From assembly GCF_000760735.1 (NCBI RefSeq), contig NZ_JMEX01000008.1:3001790-3065789 (forward strand): 64,000 bases of DNA, written 5' to 3'. This stretch comes from Rhodococcoides fascians A44A. Its GTDB lineage: Bacteria > Actinomycetota > Actinomycetes > Mycobacteriales > Mycobacteriaceae. The first letter of the stretch is position 1; each line of letters opens with the position of its first letter. The notes beneath the pieces are model-generated. The model did no database searches. It was not told the DNA's origin and worked only from the letters and a program-made list of their open reading frames with translations. Below are positions 23,766-31,203 of this stretch, one piece after another. The translations under genes and the position numbers were made by a program.

Positions 23766-25302
23766 CGGACGCTTCGGTCTTCTGGCTCGCGTAACCGCGG
23801 TAGCCCTCCCAGGCCCGTCGCCGATCGCTGCGCGGGTCACGTTGGACCCGGGTTCTGGTGTCGAAAATGAGTGTCTCGCGCGTACTTTCGTCGTACTTCG
23901 GCCAACTCGGGAGCGGCGAGCCCGTGCGCGCGAACTCCAACCACTGCGACTGGACGTGTTCGGTGACCTCCTGGAAGGCGCGTCGTCCACCGGGAACGGT
24001 CATCAACTTGCCGAACGACGTCTCGTTGATTCCGAACACTGCGAACAGTTCGAATCCATGTGTGGCGTCGAGTCCGAGCCACTTCATCACCCGCGGCGCG
24101 AAATCGAATCGATAGCTGTAGGTCGGAGCCCTGCGCGAGTGTGTTTCCGCGACCTCGATGGACGGTTTCCAGAACGTGAAATCGCCTCCGACGTCGATCG
24201 CTGCCGATTCCTGCGGATAGTCGGGGTACGCCTCGAGGACAACGTCTTTCGCGGCAGGGTCGGTCAGTGCGAAGAGTGTGTCGATGCGTGACGGATTGGT
24301 CGGGAGGGCGTCGAGCACCTTGGGGAACAGCGTGCCCTCGCGTCCGTTGGTGCCGATGATCAGCGGAACCGCGTGGGCAGTGCCGTCGGCGCAGGCGTCG
24401 ACCGGGTTCTTCGGCAGAAAGTCACCGTCGACGACCGGGCCGAACGGATGGAGGCCGGGAGTGCTCTTGACGACCGACAGAGCCAGCTTCGAGCCCGTGC
24501 TGCCGAGAGTCTTCACGTCGGCGCTGTCCAGGGTGCTCGCTACGTTGCCTCCGTCGCCGAGGAGTTCGACGAACTGACGTGCCCAGTCCGTCGCTCGGTC
24601 CTGGGTGGCGACGAGTCCGGGAGCCGAACTTTCTGCGATGGCCCGCGCGAACAAACCCTTCGCCGACGGTGTCGCCAACAAAGTCGTCACCGCGTTGCCG
24701 CCGGCGGATTCGCCGAAGACGGTGACGTTGTCCGGATCGCCACCGAACGCGCTGATGTTGCGCTGCACCCATTCGAGCGCGGCCACCTGATCTCGCAAGC
24801 CGAGATTGGAGTCGAATTGCCTGGTCGGTGTCGAGAACTGGGAGAAATCGAGGTAACCGAGCGTGCCCAGGCGGTAGTTGATGGACACGTAGACGATTCC
24901 GTCCCCGTCCTTCAGCGCCCGACGCACCAACGAGCCCCCGCCGTAGAGCGGGGTGGCCGACGTTCCCAGCGTGTAGGCGCCGCCGTGGATGAAGACCATG
25001 ACCGGCAGAGACCCCACGCTCCGGCGTCCGGGAGCCAGAACGTTGAGGGTGAGGCAGTCCTCGCTCGACGGTTGGTACTTGTTCACCGACAGCATGGTTC
25101 CGCGCTTGTGCTGGACCGAGGCGTTGCCCCATTCGGTGGCGTCCCGCACTCCGGTCCACGGCGCTACCGGCTGTGGTGCGCGCAGGCGGAGCGGGCCCAC
25201 CGGAGGAGCTGCATAAGGGATTCCCCGCCACGTGACAAGGTCAGCCACGGTCTTTCCCTGCAGGACGCCGTCCACGGTGGTGACTCTGGTGTTCGCGAGC
25301 AT
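23758..25302 (-). CDS. type B carboxylesterase
   Basis: 514 residues from ATG 25302. Alpha/beta hydrolase of the carboxylesterase/lipase type: FRGIPYAAPPVG-like N-terminal (WRGIPYAAPPVGPLRLR), oxyanion hole FIHGGAY, nucleophile in GESAGGNAV (Ser about 197), and SEDCLTLNV. The catalytic acid and His lie in the GREGT and ATHGFELF regions. No signal peptide, so probably cytoplasmic; it hydrolyses carboxylic esters of unknown identity. Divergent from the MOSC gene with a palindromic operator candidate between. Confidence 0.9.
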   Translation of the reverse strand: MLANTRVTTVDGVLQGKTVADLVTWRGIPYAAPPVGPLRLRAPQPVAPWTGVRDATEWGNASVQHKRGTMLSVNKYQPSSEDCLTLNVLAPGRRSVGSLPVMVFIHGGAYTLGTSATPLYGGGSLVRRALKDGDGIVYVSINYRLGTLGYLDFSQFSTPTRQFDSNLGLRDQVAALEWVQRNISAFGGDPDNVTVFGESAGGNAVTTLLATPSAKGLFARAIAESSAPGLVATQDRATDWARQFVELLGDGGNVASTLDSADVKTLGSTGSKLALSVVKSTPGLHPFGPVVDGDFLPKNPVDACADGTAHAVPLIIGTNGREGTLFPKVLDALPTNPSRIDTLFALTDPAAKDVVLEAYPDYPQESAAIDVGGDFTFWKPSIEVAETHSRRAPTYSYRFDFAPRVMKWLGLDATHGFELFAVFGINETSFGKLMTVPGGRRAFQEVTEHVQSQWLEFARTGSPLPSWPKYDESTRETLIFDTRTRVQRDPRSDRRRAWEGYRGYASQKTEASAT

Positions 25303-25324
25303 GACACGCAGTCTACGCGGAGAT

Positions 25325-25340
25325 CTTACCGACGGGTAAG
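25325..25340. promoter_or_regulatory. candidate operator CTTACC-N4-GGTAAG
   Basis: Perfect 6-bp inverted repeat in the 65-bp gap between the divergent esterase and MOSC genes, typical of a TetR-family operator in position and size. No regulator gene adjoins, so the binding protein would be encoded elsewhere. Confidence 0.5.
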
Positions 25341-25367
25341 TATCGGGGAGTATGGACAATCGGGGTC

Positions 25368-25943
25368 ATGGAGTTCCAGTACCGCGCCGATGTGGTGCAG
25401 CTGCTCGTCTCGCCCGCCCACGCGTATTTCGGCCGCGCCAAGGACGGACCTGCGAAGGAGGTGCCGACGCAGTTCCCCGAACAGGTGGACATCGTTGCGC
25501 ACAAGGGAATTCGCGGTGACCGCTTCTTCGGCGTCAAAGCGCACACCGAAGCCGCGGTGACGTTCCTGGCCGCCGAGGCGTGGGACGCCGTCGGCGACGC
25601 ACTCGGAATCTCGATGCCCGACACCGCGGTGGCCAGGCGAAACATCGTCGTACGCGGTCTGGAACTCGATCCGTTGCGCGGTGAGGAATTCGAGCTCGAT
25701 TCCGGTGACGGTCCGGTGAGATTTCGAGGCGGCAGGCCGGCGCATCCCTGCGTGTGGATGGACACCATGGCGGCCGAGGGTGCGCGCAAGGCTCTGATCG
25801 GCCGCGGAGGGCTCCGCGCCGAGCCGCTCGCCGACGGGATTCTCCGCGTGGGAACCGTGGTCGTCGGATCGCCCGTCGAACTGCGTGCCGTCGACGCGGC
25901 ACGGCAGGTCAAACGGGCTCAGCCACTCCGCGACGGGCGATGA
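25368..25943 (+). CDS. MOSC domain protein
   Basis: 191 residues, ATG 25368. The MOSC fold is read from IVAHKGIRGDRFFG, the NIVVRGLELDPLRG segment and the conserved Cys in RPAHPCVWMD near residue 130, where sulfur-carrying MOSC domains hold a persulfide or molybdenum-cofactor ligand. Stand-alone MOSC proteins (YiiM/YuaD-like) detoxify N-hydroxylated bases or handle Moco sulfur; the exact role is not known. It ends 3 nt before the convergent flavoprotein gene. Confidence 0.85.
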   Translation: MEFQYRADVVQLLVSPAHAYFGRAKDGPAKEVPTQFPEQVDIVAHKGIRGDRFFGVKAHTEAAVTFLAAEAWDAVGDALGISMPDTAVARRNIVVRGLELDPLRGEEFELDSGDGPVRFRGGRPAHPCVWMDTMAAEGARKALIGRGGLRAEPLADGILRVGTVVVGSPVELRAVDAARQVKRAQPLRDGR

Positions 25944-25946
25944 ACC

Positions 25947-27383
25947 CTAACCGCGCCGGGATTCGAGGAGGCGCAGCCAGACTTCGCTGACCGTGGGGTA
26001 CGACGGTACGGCGTGCCACAAGTCGTCGAGCGTCACCTTGCCGACGACGGCGACGGTGGCGGCGTGGACCAGTTCGTCGACGCCGGGTCCGACGAAGGTG
26101 GCGCCGACCACGATGTCCTTCGCTCTGTCGACGACCAACTGAGCGTGCCCGGAGTAGTCGTCCTGCTGAAGCGACGATCCCGCGACCTCGATGTCGACCC
26201 CGAGGATTTCGACGTCGATGTCCGCCGAACGCGCCTGCTTCTCGGTGAGACCGACGGACGCGACCTGCAGCGGGGTGAACACCACCTGCGGCACCTGTCC
26301 GTGATCGGCCGAGGCGGTGAAGCGCTTGCCGTTCAACGGCTTTCCGTCGGCGCGGGCGGCGATGACGTCGCCGACCACGCGCGCTTGGTATTTGCCCATG
26401 TGGGTCAGCGGCGCGCGACCGTTGATGTCGCCTGCCGCATAGAGCCAGGGGACACCGGGTACCTGGAGGTGGTCGTCGGTGTCGACGTAACCTCGATCGT
26501 CGACCCCGATGGACGACAGACCGAGGTCGGCGCTCGCCGGCGTGCGGCCTGCGGCGACCAGGATCTCGTCGACGACGATCGTCTCGCCGTTCACCGTCAA
26601 TTCTGCTGCGCCACCATGGATTCTGCCGATTCCCGTGTCCGACGCGTCCGGCCGCGACACGGCTGTGAGGTCGGCGTCGAACAGTATCGTCGCGCCGCGG
26701 GATCGAAGCGCGTCGGCGACGAGGTCGCTCGCGAAGGGTTCGGCGCTCGCCAGCAGGGCCGAGCCGCGCACGATCATCGTCACCTCGGCGCCGAACGACA
26801 ACAGCCACGTCGCCGCTTCCGACGCCACCACACCGCCTCCGATGACGGCGACTCGGTGGGGGATCTCGTGAATGTTGGTGGCGTCGCGGGAAGTCCAGGG
26901 GAGTGCGTCACGCAGGCCAGGGGTGCCCGGAACCGACGCGGTGGTCCCGGTCGCGAGGACGACGGCGTGCCGGGCCGTCAAGGTGCGCCCGCCGACGTCG
27001 ACCGTTCGGTCTCCGGTGATGCGGCCGTGGCCGCGGACCACGGAGATCCCGGCGGACTCGGCCCACGACACCTGCGAGGAATCGTCGAGGGAATGGGTGA
27101 AGGATTCCCGACGCGCCAGCACGGCGTCGACATCGAGGCCGCGGTCGCCGACGAGTTCCTTCACCCCCGGCATGTTGCGTGCGGTGGTGAGCACTTCGCT
27201 GGGCCGCAGCAACGCCTTGCTGGGCATGCACGCCCAGTAGGAACACTCGCCGCCGACGAGTTCGTGCTCGACGATCACCGCGGTGCGGTCGCTGCCTGCG
27301 ATGGCGTAGCTCGCGGCGTTCTCGCCGACGGGGCCCCCGCCGACGACGATGACGTCGAATTCGTCAATAGTGTTCACGGTCAT
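25947..27383 (-). CDS. NAD(P)/FAD pyridine-nucleotide-disulfide oxidoreductase-like flavoprotein
   Basis: 478 residues. The FAD site is IVVGGGPVGENAA near 12-24, the redox pair CSYWAC at C47/C52 within GGECSYWACMPSK, an NAD(P) Rossmann motif VAVIGGGVVASEAATWL, and the second FAD motif YAAGDINGRAPL. The C-terminal dimer domain ends with VPSYPTVSEVW, where lipoamide/glutathione-type reductases have HAHPT-x-x-E, so the catalytic His-Glu pair is altered (Tyr for His). It may reduce a quinone or metal (FprA/LpdA-like), as the mycobacterial LpdA does, rather than a dithiol. Divergent from the SDR gene. Confidence 0.85.
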   Translation of the reverse strand: MTVNTIDEFDVIVVGGGPVGENAASYAIAGSDRTAVIVEHELVGGECSYWACMPSKALLRPSEVLTTARNMPGVKELVGDRGLDVDAVLARRESFTHSLDDSSQVSWAESAGISVVRGHGRITGDRTVDVGGRTLTARHAVVLATGTTASVPGTPGLRDALPWTSRDATNIHEIPHRVAVIGGGVVASEAATWLLSFGAEVTMIVRGSALLASAEPFASDLVADALRSRGATILFDADLTAVSRPDASDTGIGRIHGGAAELTVNGETIVVDEILVAAGRTPASADLGLSSIGVDDRGYVDTDDHLQVPGVPWLYAAGDINGRAPLTHMGKYQARVVGDVIAARADGKPLNGKRFTASADHGQVPQVVFTPLQVASVGLTEKQARSADIDVEILGVDIEVAGSSLQQDDYSGHAQLVVDRAKDIVVGATFVGPGVDELVHAATVAVVGKVTLDDLWHAVPSYPTVSEVWLRLLESRRG

Positions 27384-27412
27384 CTTTCAAGAGTGGCATA
27401 GGGTCTTCGGGC

Positions 27413-28171
27413 ATGGGGACGATGCGGAACAAGATTCTGATCACCGGTGCAAGCTCGGGGCTCGGTGAGGAGATGGCCAAGCGATTCGCCGCGCAGGGTA
27501 AGGATCTGGCCCTGTGTGCCCGACGCCTGGACCGGCTGGAGGCGCTTCGCGACGAGCTGATCGTGGCCAACCCCGGCGTCACCGTCGCCGTCAGAGCGCT
27601 GGACGTGACCGACCACGATGCCGTGGGCCGGGTGTTCGGCGAGTTGCACGACGAACTCGGTGGACTGGATCGGGTTGTCGTCAACGCGGGGCTCGGCAAG
27701 GGCGCAAAGATCGGTACCGGCCGCGCCGACGCCAATCTCGCCACCGCCCGAACCAATTTCGTCGGCGCGCTGTCACAGATCGAGGCAGCGCTGGAGATTT
27801 TCCGCAAGCAGAAGTTCGGGCACCTGGTGCTCGTGTCCTCGGTCAGTGCCGACCGCGGACTTCCCGGTCCCAAGGCGGTCTACTCCGCGAGCAAGGCGGG
27901 CGTTGCGGCGCTGGGTGACGCCTTGGCCACCGAACTCTCCGGCACCGACATCGTCGTCACGACGCTGTTGCCGGGCTTCATCGAGACGGACATGTCCGCG
28001 AAGGCCGGCGACAAGAGCGTGCTGACGGCGAGCCTCGACCAGGGCGTGACGGCGATGATCAGCGCAATCGAGAAGGAACCGAGGCGCGCAGCGCTGCCTG
28101 GCCTGAAGTGGCGGGGCATCGATGTCGCGCTGCGGTTCCTGCCCAATCGGATCACCGACAGGCTCGTCTGA
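27413..28171 (+). CDS. short-chain dehydrogenase/reductase
   Basis: 252 residues if started at ATG 27413; ATG 27422 is equally plausible. Classical SDR: nucleotide motif ITGASSGLG, NAG in VVVNAGLGKG, catalytic Ser in VLVSSVSADR, and YSASK (Tyr about 157, Lys +4). The CARRLDR motif after beta-2 indicates NADP preference. A related SDR (Rv0945) lies in the corresponding region of M. tuberculosis, as I remember it. The substrate is unknown. Thirty bp separate it from the divergent flavoprotein gene, so both may share a promoter region. Confidence 0.9.
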   Translation: MGTMRNKILITGASSGLGEEMAKRFAAQGKDLALCARRLDRLEALRDELIVANPGVTVAVRALDVTDHDAVGRVFGELHDELGGLDRVVVNAGLGKGAKIGTGRADANLATARTNFVGALSQIEAALEIFRKQKFGHLVLVSSVSADRGLPGPKAVYSASKAGVAALGDALATELSGTDIVVTTLLPGFIETDMSAKAGDKSVLTASLDQGVTAMISAIEKEPRRAALPGLKWRGIDVALRFLPNRITDRLV

Positions 28172-28177
28172 CGCGGT

Positions 28178-28423
28178 CTACTGGAGGTAGTGCTCCACCT
28201 GCTCGACGCTGCCTGCCTGTGCGTCGTCCGGGTCGAGTCCCGCGTCCAGACGCGCTCGGCGCTGCCGAAGCAGATCCCAGCACTGGTCGAGTGCGTGCTC
28301 GATCTTCGTCAGCTCGGCCTTTTCGTCTGCCGGATCGATGTCGCCTGCCTGGGTGTCGGACCGAAGTTTGTGCTCGGTGGCCACCAGCTGCTGGATCGTC
28401 GTGTAGATGTCGTGCTCGCTCAT
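28178..28423 (-). CDS. DUF2630 family protein
   Basis: 81 residues from ATG 28423. Entirely helical and charged: SEHDIYTTIQQLVATEHKLR, then HALDQCWDLLRQRRARLDAG, which is the DUF2630 signature in actinobacteria. No catalytic motif, no membrane segment, function unknown. It ends 6 nt from the convergent SDR gene. Confidence 0.85.
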   Translation of the reverse strand: MSEHDIYTTIQQLVATEHKLRSDTQAGDIDPADEKAELTKIEHALDQCWDLLRQRRARLDAGLDPDDAQAGSVEQVEHYLQ

Positions 28424-28486
28424 AGCGACCACGGTAGACCGGTACGAGCCGTGACGACCCCCTGCTACCACCAAATTCTCGGTGGT

Positions 28487-29695
28487 TCACCACGGCGTGG
28501 CGTTCAGACCTCGCCGGGCCAACACCTGGGCCGCGACCTCGCCGAGAACAGTCGCGTATCGAGGCTCGGTACCGACGAGTGACAGCGTCGAACGGTTGTC
28601 GAGGAAGGACACGTAGGCCGAGACCGCAGTCGTGGTGCGTGCACGTCCGGCTCGTGGGTGAACAGCGCGCGTCGCGACGCTCGATGCGCGGTGCCCGCCG
28701 ATCGATGCCACTGCCGCCGGGATGTCGCCGATGTTCGAGCACAGCACCCGAGCAGTTCCGGGCGCCGCCGTCAGTGCAGCGGCACGACGATCGGACAGCA
28801 GTTGCACCACCTCGGCAGGAAACCCACCGGGAGCACCGGCGGGACGGGAGAACGCGCTCTTGGTGGCCTGCTTGATCCCGTCGACGGTATCGGTCACCGA
28901 CAGGTTCAGGGTTGCCATTCCGATGCGGTTCGTGCCGCCTCCGGTGGTCCGAAAGGGAACGTTGATGCGGATCGGTTGCGGCTCACCCAGTTCGGCGGCG
29001 ATCTCCGTGACGACGGAAATGAACTCCGAGTTTGTCAGGACCGCCTCGACGTCGAAGGTTGCGCTGCTGCAGACGATCTCGTGTGCCGTCACGGCTCGCG
29101 ACACTCGACGGTAGTGGGTCAGCTCGCGTCGGGACGCCTTCTCGAACGCCAATCGTGCCGCGGCACGCACGGATGCCGGCGCCACCCGTCTCACCAGAGA
29201 CACCGCGTCCATCACATCCGACGTTCGGCGCGGGGCAGGCTCGGGTGCAGTGCCTTCGAACGCCACTCCGGCTGCTGCCACCAGTCCGGCAGCGTCGGCC
29301 AGGGTGTGTGAACACGCCAACGACATGACGGTGCCGCCGGCGTCGGTGGTCGCCACCGCCATCCGCCAACCGGGTCCGAACTCCGGGTCGAGGTCCACGT
29401 CGGCCTGTCGGTCGGCCCAGTCGAGGATCTCGGAGGTCTTGATCGGCGAGGGTTCGAAGGCCAGCGGATAGGAGTGCGCCTCCTCGACCCAGCGTCGACG
29501 TGCGCCGGGAACTCTGGGGCTGACTATTCGTCGGCCCAGACGTCCGAGACTCAGGTTGGCGTGGACGGCAGCGAAGTCGACTCGATCGACCGCGTCGTCG
29601 CTACGCCAAATACCCTGCAGTGCAATGGGTAAGCCGTAACCCCTGTGTGTTCTGAGGAAGATCTCGTCGACGACGGACAGTCGGCCCGGAGTCAA
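28487..29695 (-). CDS. acyltransferase-like protein of the condensation (CoA-dependent acyltransferase) fold
   Basis: 402 residues if TTG 29695 is used; it overlaps the stop of the upstream enoyl-CoA hydratase gene (TTGA), a common coupled arrangement. The segment MSLACSHTLADAAGLVAAA near residues 125-140 matches the HHxxxDG active-site region of condensation/PapA/wax-ester-synthase proteins, with the second His and the Asp kept but the Gly replaced by Ala. The later NVPFRTTGGGTNRIGMATLN and LCSNIGDIP also fit that fold. It may transfer an acyl group from CoA. The acceptor is unknown and the family assignment is by eye. Confidence 0.6.
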   Translation of the reverse strand: MTPGRLSVVDEIFLRTHRGYGLPIALQGIWRSDDAVDRVDFAAVHANLSLGRLGRRIVSPRVPGARRRWVEEAHSYPLAFEPSPIKTSEILDWADRQADVDLDPEFGPGWRMAVATTDAGGTVMSLACSHTLADAAGLVAAAGVAFEGTAPEPAPRRTSDVMDAVSLVRRVAPASVRAAARLAFEKASRRELTHYRRVSRAVTAHEIVCSSATFDVEAVLTNSEFISVVTEIAAELGEPQPIRINVPFRTTGGGTNRIGMATLNLSVTDTVDGIKQATKSAFSRPAGAPGGFPAEVVQLLSDRRAAALTAAPGTARVLCSNIGDIPAAVASIGGHRASSVATRAVHPRAGRARTTTAVSAYVSFLDNRSTLSLVGTEPRYATVLGEVAAQVLARRGLNATPW

Positions 29696-30447
29696 CGCCC
29701 GTGTCTTCCCGCGCCCGACGCGAAGTGCTGTGCACCGCTGAGTGCATCTGCGGCCATCGAGATGGCGCCGTGCCGGAATTCGTTCACGATGGCCGCCTCC
29801 TCGTCGAGTCCGTCCTGCTCGAGCAGGGACAACCGATCCTCCCGCATGCAGGTCTGTGGCAGCAAGGCCAGTTCCGCTGCGAGTGCTTCGGCCTCGGAGC
29901 GGGCACGCCCGACAGGAACGACACGGTTGGCGAGACCGATGGCGAGGGCTTCCTCGGCGTCGACGGCGCGACCGGTGAGGATCAGATCCATGGCGCGCGA
30001 CGTGCCGATCAACCGAGGAAGACGCACGGTACCGCCGTCGATCAGCGGAACACCCCACCGCCGGCAGAAGACTCCGAAAGTGCTGTCGTCCTCGATGATT
30101 CGGAGGTCGCACCACAGAGCGAGTTCGAGACCGCCGGCAACCGCGTACCCGGAGACAGCGGCGATGACGGGCTTGGACAGGCGCATACGCGTCGGGCCCA
30201 TCGGTCCGTCGCCGTGTTCGGTGGCGTGGTTGGAGCGTTCGGTGCCGAGCGCTTTGAGGTCTGCACCGGAACAAAAAGTTCCGCCCTCGCCCCACAGGAC
30301 CGCAACTGCGGCCGAGTCGTCGGCGTCGAACTCCTCGAATGCGCTGACCAACTGCTCCGCAGTGGGACCGTCGACGGCGTTTCTCGCCTCCGGCCTCGAC
30401 AGGACGACGGTGGTGACGGGCCCCGAGCGTTCGATCCTCACTGGCAT
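29692..30447 (-). CDS. enoyl-CoA hydratase/isomerase family protein
   Basis: 251 residues from ATG 30447. The crotonase fold shows GGTFCSGADLKAL (first oxyanion-hole loop), AAVSGYAVAGGLELALWCDL and the RRWGVPLIDGGTVRLPRLIG stretch; the second position usually holding catalytic Glu (E-G-G) is here DGGT, fitting an isomerase or other crotonase rather than a standard hydratase. It probably works on an acyl-CoA together with the acyltransferase-like protein with which it overlaps. Divergent from tetR-aidB, sharing the operator at 30476-30498. Confidence 0.88.
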   Translation of the reverse strand: MPVRIERSGPVTTVVLSRPEARNAVDGPTAEQLVSAFEEFDADDSAAVAVLWGEGGTFCSGADLKALGTERSNHATEHGDGPMGPTRMRLSKPVIAAVSGYAVAGGLELALWCDLRIIEDDSTFGVFCRRWGVPLIDGGTVRLPRLIGTSRAMDLILTGRAVDAEEALAIGLANRVVPVGRARSEAEALAAELALLPQTCMREDRLSLLEQDGLDEEAAIVNEFRHGAISMAADALSGAQHFASGAGRHGR

Positions 30448-30475
30448 GACTCGACCGTACTCGAGAGGGCTTGCC

Positions 30476-30498
30476 TGAAGCAATGAATCAGTGCTTCA
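30476..30498. promoter_or_regulatory. TetR-type operator between divergent genes
   Basis: A 23-bp palindrome, pattern TGAAGCA-N-TGA-N-TCA-N-TGCTTCA, symmetric at every non-N position. It lies 29 nt from the start of the enoyl-CoA hydratase gene and 10 nt before the TetR gene start, so it probably serves autoregulation and control of both directions. Confidence 0.8.
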
Positions 30499-30507
30499 CT
30501 TCTTGGC

Positions 30508-31203
30508 ATGCCCTACCGACGGACCTCCGCCGTACAAGCACGAATCGACGCCGGACGAGAGAAACTGTTCGACGCCGCCGTCGAGGTGCTGTCCTCACAG
30601 GGCTACCGAGGGCTGTCCATCGCGTCCGTGGCCGCAGCTGCGGGAGTGTCGGCGGGAAGCGTCTACACGCACTTCGACAGCAAGTCCGACCTCGTCGTCG
30701 CGATCTTCCGCACCGTCTGTGGACGGGAAGTTCAGGCCGTCGTCGACGCAGCCGGCGCGAGTGGAGCCCGCGGAATGAGCAATTCAGGCGCGAGTGGAGC
30801 CCGCGGAATGAGCAATTCAGGCGCGAGTGGAGCCCGCGGAATGAGCCGAACGGGGTCAGGGAGCGTCGTGGAACGGGTCACGGCGATCGTCGAGACCTTC
30901 GCCGGGCGCGCGATGAAGAACCGCACCATGGCCTACGCGCTGCTGGCCGAGCCCGTCGACCCAGCCGTCGACGCCGAGCGTCTGGTGTTCCGCCGCAGCT
31001 TCGCCGCGGCGATCGGCGATGCCGTGGCCGACGGCATCGCGGCGGGGGACATCCCCGAGCAGAACGTCGAGATCGCTGCCGCGGCCCTCGTCGGAGCGGT
31101 GGGGGAAGTGCTCGTCGGCCCGTTGAGTCCGGACCGCACCGACACCGCCGACGTGATTCCGGATCTAGTTGCATTCGCCCTGCGATCGTTAGGAGTGTCA
31201 TGA
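30508..31203 (+). CDS. TetR-family transcriptional regulator with internal tandem repeat
   Basis: 231 residues, ATG 30508. The N-terminal TetR helix-turn-helix is complete (KLFDAAVEVLSSQGYRGLSI, then SVAAAAGVSAGSVYTHFDSK). After about residue 80, three tandem 11-residue units (GASGARGMSNS) are inserted where the ligand-binding domain begins, encoded by 33-bp repeats. The remainder (VERVTAIVETFAGRAMKNRT) is a normal TetR C-domain. Its stop overlaps the aidB-like start (ATGA), so it is co-transcribed with it. It probably binds the palindrome at 30476-30498. Confidence 0.9.
   Translation: MPYRRTSAVQARIDAGREKLFDAAVEVLSSQGYRGLSIASVAAAAGVSAGSVYTHFDSKSDLVVAIFRTVCGREVQAVVDAAGASGARGMSNSGASGARGMSNSGASGARGMSRTGSGSVVERVTAIVETFAGRAMKNRTMAYALLAEPVDPAVDAERLVFRRSFAAAIGDAVADGIAAGDIPEQNVEIAAAALVGAVGEVLVGPLSPDRTDTADVIPDLVAFALRSLGVS
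30754..30846. repeat. 33-bp in-frame tandem repeat inside the TetR gene
   Basis: Two full 33-bp units (30754-30786 and 30787-30819) and a third of 27 bp (30820-30846) with identical sequence starting GGCGCGAGTGGAGCCCGCGG. Identity at the DNA level shows recent expansion. It adds a flexible Gly/Ser/Arg stretch without breaking the frame. Confidence 0.95.

Noticed and set aside
30471..31199. N-terminal extension of the aidB-like frame by 243 codons
   Set aside because: This part is out of frame with the TetR gene and is Arg-rich nonsense; ATG 31200 has an AGGAG site and matches AidB length.
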